Assembly (NCBI RefSeq): GCF_023276405.1
Contig: NZ_JALRMO010000001.1
Location: forward strand, 7,603,501-7,667,500
DNA from: Paenibacillus hamazuiensis
GTDB lineage: Bacteria; Bacillota; Bacilli; Paenibacillales; NBRC-103111
DNA: 64,000 nucleotides
Direction of reading: 5' to 3'
The translations under genes and the position numbers were made by a program. Under the pieces are notes generated by a model. The model did no database searches. It saw only the letters and a program-made list of their open reading frames with translations, and was not told the DNA's origin. This document shows, piece after piece, positions 23,824 to 31,889 of this stretch; position 1 is the stretch's first letter; every line of letters begins with the position of its first letter.

Positions 23824-24258
23824 CTATTCTTTTCGCGCGAATTTTTCAAGCAGGCCGATCACCAGCTCCTGTTCCTGTTCGGTGAGACGGGACAAATGCT
23901 CCGTAACGACCTGGCGCCAAATCGTCTCCATTTCCAGAACCAGATGCCGGCCGCCTTCGGTAAGCTCCACATAAACGATCCGCCGATCCTTTTCGTTTTT
24001 GACCCGGCTGACGAGCTGATGCTTCTCCAAACGGTCGATAATCGGGGACATCGTCGCCGGCCGCACGTTCATCCAATCGGCAAGCTCCGTGATCATGAGC
24101 GGACCGCGGTTGTACAAAACCCGGAGCAAAAAAAACTGCCCCCTCGTCAGCTGCAGCCCGTCATGCTGCAGGTGGGCGTTCAGCTTTTGCCGAAGCAGCT
24201 GCTGCACCTTTTGGAAAGCGGCATAAAACCGTTCGGTTAACAGATTTTGTCGATCCAT
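23824..24258 (-). CDS. MarR-family transcriptional regulator
   Basis: 144 residues with the winged-helix layout of MarR proteins: TRGQFFLLRVLYNRGPLMI, recognition region WMNVRPATMSPIIDRLEKH, wing SRVKNEKDRRIVYVELT, and flanking dimerisation helices. No redox cysteine is present, so the signal is more likely a small ligand. No transporter or enzyme gene is adjacent on the same strand; the divergent 66-residue gene at 24388 is the obvious neighbour that could share control. Confidence 0.88.
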   Translation of the reverse strand: MDRQNLLTERFYAAFQKVQQLLRQKLNAHLQHDGLQLTRGQFFLLRVLYNRGPLMITELADWMNVRPATMSPIIDRLEKHQLVSRVKNEKDRRIVYVELTEGGRHLVLEMETIWRQVVTEHLSRLTEQEQELVIGLLEKFARKE

Positions 24259-24387
24259 AAACTCCTCGTCCTTCTGTCATTAACTACACTAAATATATGA
24301 AACGAAGCCAGGAAAATCAATCATTTTCTTAAGCCCGTACGGGCACAATAAACATATGAATTTGAAAAAAGGGGCGAGGTGGCGAAC

Positions 24388-24588
24388 ATGTCGACGGGAT
24401 TTGCCCAAGGCAACGAGACAATTACCGTTGAGCTTACCGTAAAGGAAGCGATGGCGCTTGGGGCCGGAGTCCGGTTCTGGAATCAATCCGGCATCGCGGC
24501 GGAAGCGCGGCATAAGGTTGTGGAACGGCTGAACCAAAAGCTGCTTCAGGAAAGCGGCAAACTGGACTACGCATCGCTGGGCGTTTAA
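24388..24588 (+). CDS. Small protein, unknown function
   Basis: 66 residues from the ATG at 24388, preferred over a GTG at 24379 that overlaps the ribosome binding site GAGGTGG. The sequence (ETITVELTVKEAMALGAG, ARHKVVERLNQKLLQE) looks like a compact alpha/beta protein with no cysteines, signal or membrane segment. Unrecognised. It lies divergent from the MarR gene and upstream of trmB; about 75 nt with a G+C-rich T-run element separates it from trmB. Confidence 0.6.
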   Translation: MSTGFAQGNETITVELTVKEAMALGAGVRFWNQSGIAAEARHKVVERLNQKLLQESGKLDYASLGV

Positions 24589-24662
24589 CCCGCTCTTTTT
24601 TTTATGCAGCGGGCGGAGTATAATCTTCCTGATAAGCCGCAAACGAGTTGGGGGATCATACG

Positions 24663-25403
24663 ATGCGTTTAAGAGGGAGAAAAGGAATCCGCGAGGCGCT
24701 GGAGGCGCAGCCGGATCTTGTGATTTTGAATCCGAAGGAATACAAGGGACGATGGTCCGAATATTTCGGCAACGACCGCCCGATTTACGTCGAGCTTGGC
24801 ATGGGAAAAGGGCAGTTCATCAGCCGCATGAGCATCAAGCATCCGGAAGCGAATTTTATCGGCGTGGACATGTATGACGAGCTGCTTCGCAGAGCAAGCG
24901 AAAAGGCGAGAGCCGCGCGAGAAGAGGCGGGCCTTGGCGAGGAGCTGTCCAATTTGGCGTTGGCCCTTTTCAATATAGAGTATATTGAAGATATTTTCTC
25001 CCCGGGGGAGCTTGAGCGCATTTATCTCAATTTCAGCGACCCGTGGCCCAAGAAAAAGCACGCCCGGCGCAGGCTGACCCACCGCCGCTTCGTGGAGAAA
25101 TACATGAAGCTGCTTAATGAGCGCGGCGAAATTCATTTCAAAACCGATTCGCGCTCTCTGTTCGAATTCTCGCTGAACTCTTTTGCCGACATGGGCCTGC
25201 GAATGCGCAACATATCGCTAGATCTGCACGCGGACGGCCCTCATCCCGACAACGTGATGACGGAATACGAAACGAAGTTTTTCGAGCAAGGCATGAACAT
25301 TTACCGCTGCGAAGTCGTCATCGGCCCCGAAGCTTTGGACAAGCATATCCGGCACCTCGCCGACACCGTCGCAGCGGAAGAAAAGCAAAAGCAGTCCGAA
25401 TAG
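24663..25403 (+). CDS. trmB: tRNA (guanine-N7-)-methyltransferase
   Basis: 246 residues from the ATG at 24663 (GGGGGA upstream); the upstream TTG at 24648 is less likely. The N-terminus MRLRGRKGIREALE and the motif VELGMGKGQFI match TrmB (motif I), followed by FIGVDMYDELL, NFSDPWPKKKHARRRLT (the conserved substrate loop) and FKTDSRSLFEFS. The enzyme methylates G46 of tRNA to m7G with SAM. The stop codon sits inside the left half of a terminator hairpin, so the gene is the end of its unit. Confidence 0.95.
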   Translation: MRLRGRKGIREALEAQPDLVILNPKEYKGRWSEYFGNDRPIYVELGMGKGQFISRMSIKHPEANFIGVDMYDELLRRASEKARAAREEAGLGEELSNLALALFNIEYIEDIFSPGELERIYLNFSDPWPKKKHARRRLTHRRFVEKYMKLLNERGEIHFKTDSRSLFEFSLNSFADMGLRMRNISLDLHADGPHPDNVMTEYETKFFEQGMNIYRCEVVIGPEALDKHIRHLADTVAAEEKQKQSE

Positions 25404-25414
25404 GACTGCTTTTG
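25388..25414 (+). terminator. Terminator overlapping the end of trmB
   Basis: AAAAGCAGTCC and GGACTGCTTTT form a perfect stem around the stop region of trmB. Confidence 0.75.
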
Positions 25415-25575
25415 GTTTATGGCCGGGATTGCGGCGACTTAATAAGTCGAACTGATGCGCGTCATGTATGACCCAGGCATGCGTTTCGGCGCTGCGCAGC
25501 GGTCGGTCGAACCGATACGGGAAGCCTAACGGTTGCTGCTGAGCTTAATTGGCTCAAAAACGTCATTCCTAAAAT

Positions 25576-25710
25576 GTAACGGTCGTGACAGAGCTTATTT
25601 CTCAACTTGGTTCTCTCAAAACGATGAAAGTTCACAAATAACCACTATGGCAACCGTTACAGTTTGAAACCGCCCATTTTGGCCCCTATAAGCTCACCTG
25701 CAACCGTTAC
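25576..25710. repeat. Three copies of a 23-nt intergenic unit, two of them exactly 50 bp apart
   Basis: ATAAGCTCACCTGCAACCGTTAC-type units (split here as ATAAGCTC ... AACCGTTAC) occur at 25638-25660 and 25688-25710 in direct orientation and at 25576-25598 inverted. They lie in a ~710-bp gene-free stretch between trmB and the UgtP-like gene. I see no coding potential there. Confidence 0.65.
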
Positions 25711-25959
25711 GCTGTGTACCGCATGAGCCGATCCTACCTTATATTGCCATGTACATGTTTTGTTCATCCATATAGCACGGATGTAAGCGTGTCTGTGCGC
25801 AGGTTTTTGCGCCAGCGAAAACGACGCCAGACAACCGCGAGCCCGAGGCACATAGCCCCTCAACAGGCATCGCGCCAAACGTAAAGCGAGTCCGACATCG
25901 GATTTTTGCAAGAAACAAAAATCCATGGAAGGACAGTCGCGACCTAGCAGCGAGCACCC

Positions 25960-26112
25960 CCTCCATCAGGGCGGGTCCAGGGCGCCCGAGCGCCTTAAGG
26001 GCTTTGCGAAGCAAAGCCGGCTACGGAAGCCTGGGGTCCCCCTGGAGGGGGATTTAGGGGGTGAGCACTGTTTAGGGGGTGATAGAACTCCCCGTTGGGG
26101 ACTTAGGGGTGG
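25960..26112. repeat. GC-rich gene-free stretch with G-tracts and short palindromes
   Basis: Contains a perfect hairpin (GGCTTTGC-GAA-GCAAAGCC), CCCCCT/AGGGGG pairs, and TTAGGGGGTGA twice plus a third partial copy. Runs of four or five G at about 26047, 26057, 26075, 26097 and 26106 could form a quadruplex on the plus strand. No gene is evident; frames through it lack ribosome binding sites and family motifs. Confidence 0.5.
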
Positions 26113-26117
26113 TGCCC

Positions 26118-27254
26118 TTAAGGGCCAACAGGGTATTTTTCCCCCATTAGCTCCATAATCGCCTGCGAGCACTCCGCCGGTCGGTACTGCCTCCACTTCT
26201 CAGCGAGCATGGCGCGGCGCTTCTGCACCTCGGGATACCGCTCCAGCAAATATTGAAACCAGTAATCGATCGTTTCCGTCGACCGGATCTGTTCGCCGAA
26301 GCCGTGCTCCGTGAAATACTGCAAATTTTCTTCCTCCTGCCCGGGAATGGGCTTATAAAACAGCATCGGGATACCTTTGGCCAAACCTTCCGTACAAGTC
26401 ATGCCGCCGGGTTTGGTGATGAGCAGATCGGACACTTCCATCAGCTTGTCGACTTCTTTCGTAAAGCCGAGCAGGCGGATGTTCGGATGGCGGAACTGCG
26501 GGTTTGCGGACAAATCGGCAAGCGCCTTTTCATTGCTGCCGAGGCAGAAGATCATCTGAATGCGGTCCCGATAGCGCGTCAAATACTCGATAAAACCTTC
26601 CGTGTGGACGAGGCCCCAGCCGCCGCCCATGACGAGCACGGTCGGCATCGCCTGAAGCCCGAACTGCCGGCGCAGCTGCTCCTTGTCGTGCGACTCCCAA
26701 AAGCTCGGGTGCACCGGAATGCCGGTGACCTCAATATGGTCGGCTGGCACGCCGTGGTTCAGCAGCTTTTCCTTGACGTCGGGCGTCGACACCAAATATT
26801 TGTTGACCTCATTGCTGACCCATGTCCCGTGGGCGTCGTAGTCCGTGATGACCGTGCAAAGCGGGACGGACAGCCCGGAGCGCTTCAGCCGCGAGATCAC
26901 CACATTCGGAAACGGATGGGTGCAGACGATCGTATCGGGTTTAAGCTGGCGGATCACCTCCGCCGTTTGTGCGTAAAACAATCGGTGCAAGGCAAGTTGG
27001 GTAAAGCGGTTCAGCGACTTTTTATACTGGTAACGGTACATAAAGCCGTACAGTCTCGGTTGGTTGATCACCGTTTTCCGGTACGCGCCAAAAATCCACG
27101 GTGCCACCGTGGGGTGTAAAAAGGATCCCAGCTCCAGCACCCGCGTTTGCACGTCGGGAGAGAGCTTTTTCAAGCTGACGGACAAAGCCTGGGCGGCCTG
27201 AGTGTGGCCGGCTCCGAATCCTTCCGACAATATCAAAACCCTTTTCCTGCGCAT
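26118..27254 (-). CDS. UgtP/MGDG-synthase-like lipid glycosyltransferase
   Basis: 378 residues from the ATG at 27254, which gives the family-like N-terminus MRRKRVLILSEGFGAGH and has AGGTGA close upstream; upstream in-frame starts to 27296 exist. It shows the GT28/UgtP organisation: GFGAGHTQAAQ near the start, THPFPN, TDYDAHGTWV, then the nucleotide-binding half with VMGGGWG and LITKPGGMTCTE. Relatives add glucose or galactose to diacylglycerol to make glycolipid anchors. Here it follows a PAP2 phosphatase gene on the same strand, which could supply diacylglycerol (inference). Confidence 0.85.
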   Translation of the reverse strand: MRRKRVLILSEGFGAGHTQAAQALSVSLKKLSPDVQTRVLELGSFLHPTVAPWIFGAYRKTVINQPRLYGFMYRYQYKKSLNRFTQLALHRLFYAQTAEVIRQLKPDTIVCTHPFPNVVISRLKRSGLSVPLCTVITDYDAHGTWVSNEVNKYLVSTPDVKEKLLNHGVPADHIEVTGIPVHPSFWESHDKEQLRRQFGLQAMPTVLVMGGGWGLVHTEGFIEYLTRYRDRIQMIFCLGSNEKALADLSANPQFRHPNIRLLGFTKEVDKLMEVSDLLITKPGGMTCTEGLAKGIPMLFYKPIPGQEEENLQYFTEHGFGEQIRSTETIDYWFQYLLERYPEVQKRRAMLAEKWRQYRPAECSQAIMELMGEKYPVGP

Positions 27255-27339
27255 GATTTCACCTAACCTTGTAACCATGGATTTACCTTTGCTCAAGCGT
27301 TATCCTTTACATAATCTTAACAAATTAACATTAAACATT

Positions 27340-27867
27340 TCAGGGGAAAATTGCAACCGTCCCCAGTGCCGCGCCGGTTCCGATCACAGCGCCGGCCAGG
27401 CAGTCGGACGGGTAGTGCTGTCCTAAATATATACGCGACAGACCGACAATGGATGCCAGCGGAAGCAAAATAATGCCGAGCCACGGCTGAAGCCAGACCA
27501 GCGGCACCACTACGGAGAAAATCGCGGTCGTATGGCCGGAAGGAAACGAGTGGTCCGTCAGCGGGTTTTTGCATGTATGGGTGCCGGGCAGCACGAGATA
27601 GGGACGAAGCCGCGGATATTTCTTTTTTACAATAGCGACGGGGATATGGCTCAGCGCAAGGGCGATGCAGCTTTGCAGCCCCGCTTTGTGCCAGATGCCC
27701 GGCCCCCACAGGGCGACGGCAAGAGCGAAGACGATCGTAGCCGAAGCGCCTCCTGCGTGGGTGATCCCGGAAAAGATCTTATCGAGGACGAAGTGCTGGA
27801 TGCGCCGGTTCACCCAAAAAAACACGCGATGCTCGCGGTCGCTCAGCCAGTGGACGACCCGATTCAT
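27340..27867 (-). CDS. PAP2-family membrane phosphatase
   Basis: 175 residues from the ATG at 27867, supported by AAGGAGG; a longer frame to 27918 is unlikely. The three PAP2 signatures are visible: KKKYPRLRP, PSGHT, and SRIYLGQHYPSD, placed among five or six membrane helices. Members dephosphorylate phosphatidic acid, phosphatidylglycerol phosphate or undecaprenyl pyrophosphate. The downstream UgtP-like gene suggests a lipid substrate (inference). It is divergent from the GT4 gene at 28147. Confidence 0.85.
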   Translation of the reverse strand: MNRVVHWLSDREHRVFFWVNRRIQHFVLDKIFSGITHAGGASATIVFALAVALWGPGIWHKAGLQSCIALALSHIPVAIVKKKYPRLRPYLVLPGTHTCKNPLTDHSFPSGHTTAIFSVVVPLVWLQPWLGIILLPLASIVGLSRIYLGQHYPSDCLAGAVIGTGAALGTVAIFP

Positions 27868-28146
27868 AGGCAGTGTTCCTCCTTTGTGCGGTTCGGTTGA
27901 ATGTAAAGAAGCGTTCACCTCCCATTGTATATGACGAGTGTTAATGGAGTATCAACTTCACGCAAGTCCGGCGCAAGCAAAAATTAATTTTTCGTTGACC
28001 TTGCGATAACAATCCGTACGTAGAATCATAACAGAGGCAAGACCGACTAAACGATGTATATAACCGTCATTTTTTACCAATGAATAGACATAAATACCTG
28101 TTGCCCCTCTTGCCTCTGAAAACTTCCGTATTAAGGGGAGATGGAC

Positions 28147-29301
28147 ATGAGGGTGGCGCTTTTTACCGATACGTATTTGCCGGATGTGAACGGGGTGGCG
28201 AAGACGCTGGGACGGTGGGTTCGGTATGTGGAGTCGCGGGGCAGCTTCTGCAAAGTGTTTGCGCCGTCCAGTCCGGAACCCGAATCGGCGGACTTAAGGA
28301 CGGTCGAGCGGTTTTACAGCATCCCTTTTCTGCTGTATCCCGAATGCCGCCTGGCGCTTCCCAATCCGGTTCACGTCAGCAGGTCGCTGAAGCAGTTTGC
28401 TCCGGACCTTATTCATGTGGCGACTCCTTTTAATCTGGGGCTGACCGGCATGCTTTACGCCAAAAAACACGGCATCCCGGTCGTCGCATCCTATCATACC
28501 CATTTTGATCAATATTTGTCGTATTATAAGCTGCAGTGGATGGAAAACATGCTTTGGAAATATATGGTCTGGTTTCATCAGGAATGCCGTAAAATATATG
28601 TACCCTCGAGATCGGCGCTGCTTCATTTGCAGGAAAAAGGACTGGAGCGCATGGAAATATGGGGTCGGGGCGTAGAGACCGGTCAGTTTCATCCGTTTGT
28701 CGACCGGAAAGCCGTGTTGGGGCGATACGGCATCGCTCCGGCAAAATTCGTCATGCTGTTTGTCGGCAGGCTTGCCCCGGAGAAAAGTGTCGACGTGCTG
28801 CTGGAAGCTTGGCGAAGCTTGTCCGATGAGGTTGCGCGGCATGCGCATCTGATCATCGTGGGGGAAGGCCCGAGCGCGGAAACGCTGCGGGAGCTGTGTG
28901 CGCACGACCCGGCCGTCACCTTTACCGGCTTCGTGCAGGGCCGCGAGCTTGCCGAGCTGTATGCCGCCGCGGACGTATTCGTGTTCCCGTCGGCAACCGA
29001 GACGTTCGGCAACGTCGTGCTCGAGGCGCTGGCCTCGGGAACACCGGTGATCGGCGCCGCGGCCGGCGGCGTGCGGGACAATATCTCGCACGGGGTGACC
29101 GGGCTGCTGTGCCCTCCCGGCGACGCTTCCCGATTCGCCGCGGCGATGGAGCGGCTATTCCGCGAGGAGGCCACAAGAGCTGCGATGGCGGCCGCCGGCC
29201 GCGAATACGCGCTGAAGCAATCGTGGGACTCGATATTTTCCCGTTTGTACGCCAGCTATGCGGAGGTTGCGGCATCGGGCGAAGAGGCCATTTGTATTTG
29301 A
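28147..29301 (+). CDS. Glycosyltransferase family 4 (GT-B fold)
   Basis: 384 residues from the ATG at 28147; the first ATG at 28141 is too close to AAGGGGAG. N-terminal MRVALFTDTYLPDVNGVAKTL and the C-terminal nucleotide-binding half (MLFVGRLAPEKSVDVLLEA, VGEGPSAE, VFPSATETFGNVVLEALASG with the E-x7-E motif) are textbook GT4. It is closest in style to GDP-mannose- or UDP-sugar-using lipid glycosyltransferases such as PimB or sulfoquinovosyl transferase relatives. Proximity to the PAP2 and UgtP-like genes suggests glycolipid assembly (inference). Confidence 0.88.
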   Translation: MRVALFTDTYLPDVNGVAKTLGRWVRYVESRGSFCKVFAPSSPEPESADLRTVERFYSIPFLLYPECRLALPNPVHVSRSLKQFAPDLIHVATPFNLGLTGMLYAKKHGIPVVASYHTHFDQYLSYYKLQWMENMLWKYMVWFHQECRKIYVPSRSALLHLQEKGLERMEIWGRGVETGQFHPFVDRKAVLGRYGIAPAKFVMLFVGRLAPEKSVDVLLEAWRSLSDEVARHAHLIIVGEGPSAETLRELCAHDPAVTFTGFVQGRELAELYAAADVFVFPSATETFGNVVLEALASGTPVIGAAAGGVRDNISHGVTGLLCPPGDASRFAAAMERLFREEATRAAMAAAGREYALKQSWDSIFSRLYASYAEVAASGEEAICI

Positions 29302-29321
29302 TGGGACGTATGCCGTATAAT
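29291..29321 (+). promoter_or_regulatory. Putative promoter of the leader RNA and GT2 gene
   Basis: TATAAT at 29316-29321 with TTGTAT 18 bp upstream, overlapping the 3' end of the GT4 gene. The predicted transcript would begin near 29328, about 270 nt ahead of the GT2 start. Confidence 0.45.
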
Positions 29322-29371
29322 AGAACAGGTTGATAAAATGTTTGAAAAACGATGAAAATAAGACGAAAAGA

Positions 29372-29513
29372 ATTGGATTGCAGAGAGTAAACAAGTGTGA
29401 GCCGCTGATTTCCGATGTAATGCGCAACTTCTGGCATTATCAAGCTTCTAGGAGCCTTTGACAAAACGGGTCAAAGAGAGGAAAATCATATTCGGCTACC
29501 CACGCAATCCAAT
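29372..29513 (+). ncRNA. Structured leader RNA of the GT2 gene, class not identified
   Basis: A closing stem pairs ATTGGATTGC (29372-29381) with GCAATCCAAT (29504-29513), 10 of 10. Inside it AGCCG (29400-29404) pairs with CGGCT (29493-29497), TAATGC (29418-29423) with GCATTA (29434-29439), and CTTTGAC (29456-29462) with GTCAAAG (29470-29476). This multi-branched architecture in a ~270-nt leader is what riboswitches or antitermination RNAs look like. I compared it from memory with the common riboswitch classes and found no match. An EAR-like antiterminator of exopolysaccharide genes is one possibility. Confidence 0.5.
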
Positions 29514-29595
29514 GAAAGCCATCGAAGTTGTTTTCATAAGAGAGAGACAGAAGAAGATCGGATACTTCGGTGGTTCACAAAAAGGGGGATTACTG

Positions 29596-30831
29596 ATGCT
29601 GGATAATTTGCTGCTGGGCATACAAATCGTCTTGGCAGTCATCGGCGGCTATCAGCTGTTTTTAACGTTTTTCGGCTGGTATCGGCGTAAGGCAACAAAG
29701 CAACACGAACCGCAAAAATCATTTGCCGTACTCGTCGCCGCTCACAACGAAGAGCAGGTAGTTGGGGCGCTGATTGAAAACTTGAAAAATCTCGATTATC
29801 CGAAAGAATTGTACGACATATTCGTTATTTGCGATAACTGTACGGACAAGACGGCGCAAATCGCCAAGAATATGGGCGTTTACGCGATGGAGCGCCATAA
29901 CGCGAAGCTCAGGGGCAAAGGCTACGCAATCGAGTGGATGCTCAAAGAGCTTTGGAAGATGCCCCGGCAGTACGATGCCGTCGTCATGTTCGACGCGGAC
30001 AACTTGGTCGGGACCGATTATTTGCGTCACATGAACAACGATCTTTGCAACGGCTCCCGCGTCATTCAGGCATACCTGGATACGAAAAACCCGAACGACT
30101 CCTGGATCACTGCAGCTTACGCCATTACATATTGGTACTGCAACCGGCTGTGGCAGCTGCCCCGGGTCAATCTCGGGCTGGCGAACTTCCTGGGCGGTAC
30201 GGGCATGTGCTTCGAGTCGAGCCTGCTGAAGGAAATCGGCTGGGGTGCGACCAGTCTCGTCGAGGACCTGGAGTTTACGATGCGCTGCGTGCAGCGAGGG
30301 GTTTATCCGCACTTCAACTACGACGCAAAAGTGTTCGACGAAAAGCCGCTGACCTTCAAGGCATCCGCCCGTCAGCGTCTGAGATGGATGCAGGGCCACT
30401 TCGATGTGGCGAGGCGTTACTTCTTCCCGCTGTTCTGGCAAGGCCTGAAGGAAGGCAACTGGGCCAAGCTGGATACGGCCGTCTATGCAATAAACGTATA
30501 CACCTTGTTTATCGGTTCGATTTTGACCGTATTTCTTTGGATCGATGTCGCGCTGCCGGGTGTAAGAACATTTACGTCGATGTACGATTATTCGCCGTTT
30601 TTCTTCACGATGCTGACGATACTGACCTATGCGCAGTTCCCGCTCGCGCTCGTCATCGAGAAAGCGCCGTGGAAGACGTACAAATATTTGCTGCTGTTCC
30701 CGATTTTCCTGCTGTCCTGGTGGCCGATTACGTTTTATGCGTTTTTCACCCAAAACAACAAGCAATGGAGCCACACGCAGCATACCCGCGTTATCCGGCT
30801 GGAGGAAGTGCAGAGCAAGCAGGTCAGCTAG
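29596..30831 (+). CDS. Membrane glycosyltransferase family 2 (polysaccharide synthase-like)
   Basis: 411 residues from the ATG at 29596, chosen for GGGGGA upstream; frame extensions to 29458 run through the leader RNA. An N-terminal membrane helix (LLLGIQIVLAVIGGYQLFLTFF) precedes the GT-A domain with VLVAAHNEE, FDADN (the D-x-D site), LVEDLEFTMR and the processivity-type motif QRLRWMQGH. Three or more membrane helices end the protein (ILTVFLWIDVALPG, LLLFPIFLLSWWPITFYAFF). The layout is that of poly-N-acetylglucosamine or cellulose-synthase-like enzymes that make exopolysaccharide. The long structured leader implies regulated expression. Confidence 0.88.
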   Translation: MLDNLLLGIQIVLAVIGGYQLFLTFFGWYRRKATKQHEPQKSFAVLVAAHNEEQVVGALIENLKNLDYPKELYDIFVICDNCTDKTAQIAKNMGVYAMERHNAKLRGKGYAIEWMLKELWKMPRQYDAVVMFDADNLVGTDYLRHMNNDLCNGSRVIQAYLDTKNPNDSWITAAYAITYWYCNRLWQLPRVNLGLANFLGGTGMCFESSLLKEIGWGATSLVEDLEFTMRCVQRGVYPHFNYDAKVFDEKPLTFKASARQRLRWMQGHFDVARRYFFPLFWQGLKEGNWAKLDTAVYAINVYTLFIGSILTVFLWIDVALPGVRTFTSMYDYSPFFFTMLTILTYAQFPLALVIEKAPWKTYKYLLLFPIFLLSWWPITFYAFFTQNNKQWSHTQHTRVIRLEEVQSKQVS

Positions 30832-30843
30832 CGCTGCAAGGGT

Positions 30844-30872
30844 TTGACTCCAACCTCAAAACATGGTATATT
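30844..30872 (+). promoter_or_regulatory. Sigma-A promoter of infC-rpmI-rplT
   Basis: TTGACT (30844-30849), 17 bp, TATATT (30867-30872). The transcript would start near 30880. Confidence 0.7.
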
Positions 30873-30879
30873 GTTTAAG

Positions 30880-31030
30880 TCATTTTGAATAATGCGATCA
30901 AAAGTAGAAGCGCCCGCTTCTCACCTGTCCGACATTGTTGGCTGGTTTCGTGAGCACAATGAATTCATGCAGGGTACTGTCATGTCATGAATAACGAATG
31001 TGGGCGTGTGTCATACGCCCGCATTTTTTT
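30880..31030 (+). ncRNA. L20-type autoregulatory leader with attenuator terminator
   Basis: The leader contains AGAAGCGCCCGCTTCT followed by CACC, the hairpin region typical of the infC-rpmI-rplT leader that L20 binds in Bacillales. It ends in a terminator, AATGTGGGCGT pairing with ACGCCCGCATT, then TTTTTTT (to 31030), about 75 nt before infC. Excess L20 is expected to promote termination, as in B. subtilis. Confidence 0.75.
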
Positions 31031-31104
31031 GTGCCCAAAAACGCGTTTTGTGCGGTCGTATCCTACTTAGGACAATCGGTAAAAACCCTTGGAGGTGGCA
31101 CGTT

Positions 31105-31617
31105 ATTAGCACAGAGCATTTGATTAACGAGGAGATTCGGGCGAAGGAAGTTCGTCTGATCGGGTCTAATGGGGATCAGCTCGGCATTAAACCGTTTCGC
31201 GAGGCGCTGCAAATTGCGCAGGACGCAGGGCTCGACCTGGTGAATGTAGCCCCTACGGCCAAGCCGCCGGTTTGCCGCATCATGGATTACGGCAAATACC
31301 GCTACGAAATGCAGAAGAAAGAAAAGGAAGCGCGCAAAAATCAAAAAATCGTGGAGCTCAAGGAAGTTCGCTTCAGCGCCACGATCGACGAGCACGACTT
31401 CCAAACGAAGCTGCGCAACGTCATCAAGTTTCTCAAGGACGGGGACAAGGTGAAGATGAGCGTCCGCTTCCGCGGCCGCGAAATCGCCCATGCGGACATC
31501 GGCCAGAAGGTGCTGGAGCGCGTGGCCGCCGAGGTCGAGGACCTCTCGATCGTCGAGCGCCGGCCGAAGCTTGAGGGCCGCAGCATGATCATGATTTTGG
31601 CACCGAAAGCACAGTAA
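31105..31617 (+). CDS. infC: Translation initiation factor IF-3 (ATT start)
   Basis: 170 residues from a non-canonical ATT codon that follows CTTGGAGGTGG at ideal spacing; no ATG or GTG fits the conserved N-terminus STEHLINEEIRAKEVRLIG. The N- and C-domains are complete (KPPVCRIMDYGKYRYE, KEVRFSATIDEHDF, VRFRGREIAHAD). IF-3 prevents subunit association and checks start codons; its own rare start codon gives the classical autoregulation by start-codon discrimination. It is the first gene of the operon with rpmI and rplT. Confidence 0.95.
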   Translation: MSTEHLINEEIRAKEVRLIGSNGDQLGIKPFREALQIAQDAGLDLVNVAPTAKPPVCRIMDYGKYRYEMQKKEKEARKNQKIVELKEVRFSATIDEHDFQTKLRNVIKFLKDGDKVKMSVRFRGREIAHADIGQKVLERVAAEVEDLSIVERRPKLEGRSMIMILAPKAQ

Positions 31618-31643
31618 ATCACAATCTTAAGGAGGACATTGCG

Positions 31644-31844
31644 ATGCCTAAAATGAAAACCCACAGCAGCCTGAAAGGCCGCTTCAAAATAACAGGAACC
31701 GGTAAAGTAAAACGCTACAAAGCTTACAAAAACCACCTGTTGTCCGGCAAATCCGGCCGTCAAAAGCGCGTGCTCGGCACGAACCCGGTTATGGCTCCCG
31801 GCGATGTAAGACGCCTGAAGCAGCAGCTCGCCAACATCAAGTAA
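31644..31844 (+). CDS. rpmI: 50S ribosomal protein L35
   Basis: 66 residues, very basic, with the family opening MPKMKTHSSLKGRFKITGTGK and the segment HLLSGKSGRQKR. The Shine-Dalgarno AAGGAGG lies 8 nt before the ATG. It is the middle gene of the infC-rpmI-rplT operon, 26 nt after infC and 45 nt before rplT. The length is typical of L35 and nothing is unusual. Confidence 0.97.
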   Translation: MPKMKTHSSLKGRFKITGTGKVKRYKAYKNHLLSGKSGRQKRVLGTNPVMAPGDVRRLKQQLANIK

Positions 31845-31889
31845 TTTCCCGTTTCGGACAGAATAAATCATTTACGGAGGTAGATCATC

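Noticed and set aside
29328-29595. Named riboswitch classes (c-di-GMP-I/II, c-di-AMP, SAM, TPP, FMN, cobalamin, guanidine)
   Set aside because: None of the remembered conserved cores is present; left as an unclassified structured leader.
29458-29595. N-terminal extension of the GT2 protein
   Set aside because: It runs through the structured leader; the ATG at 29596 has the ribosome binding site and gives the family-like N-terminal helix.
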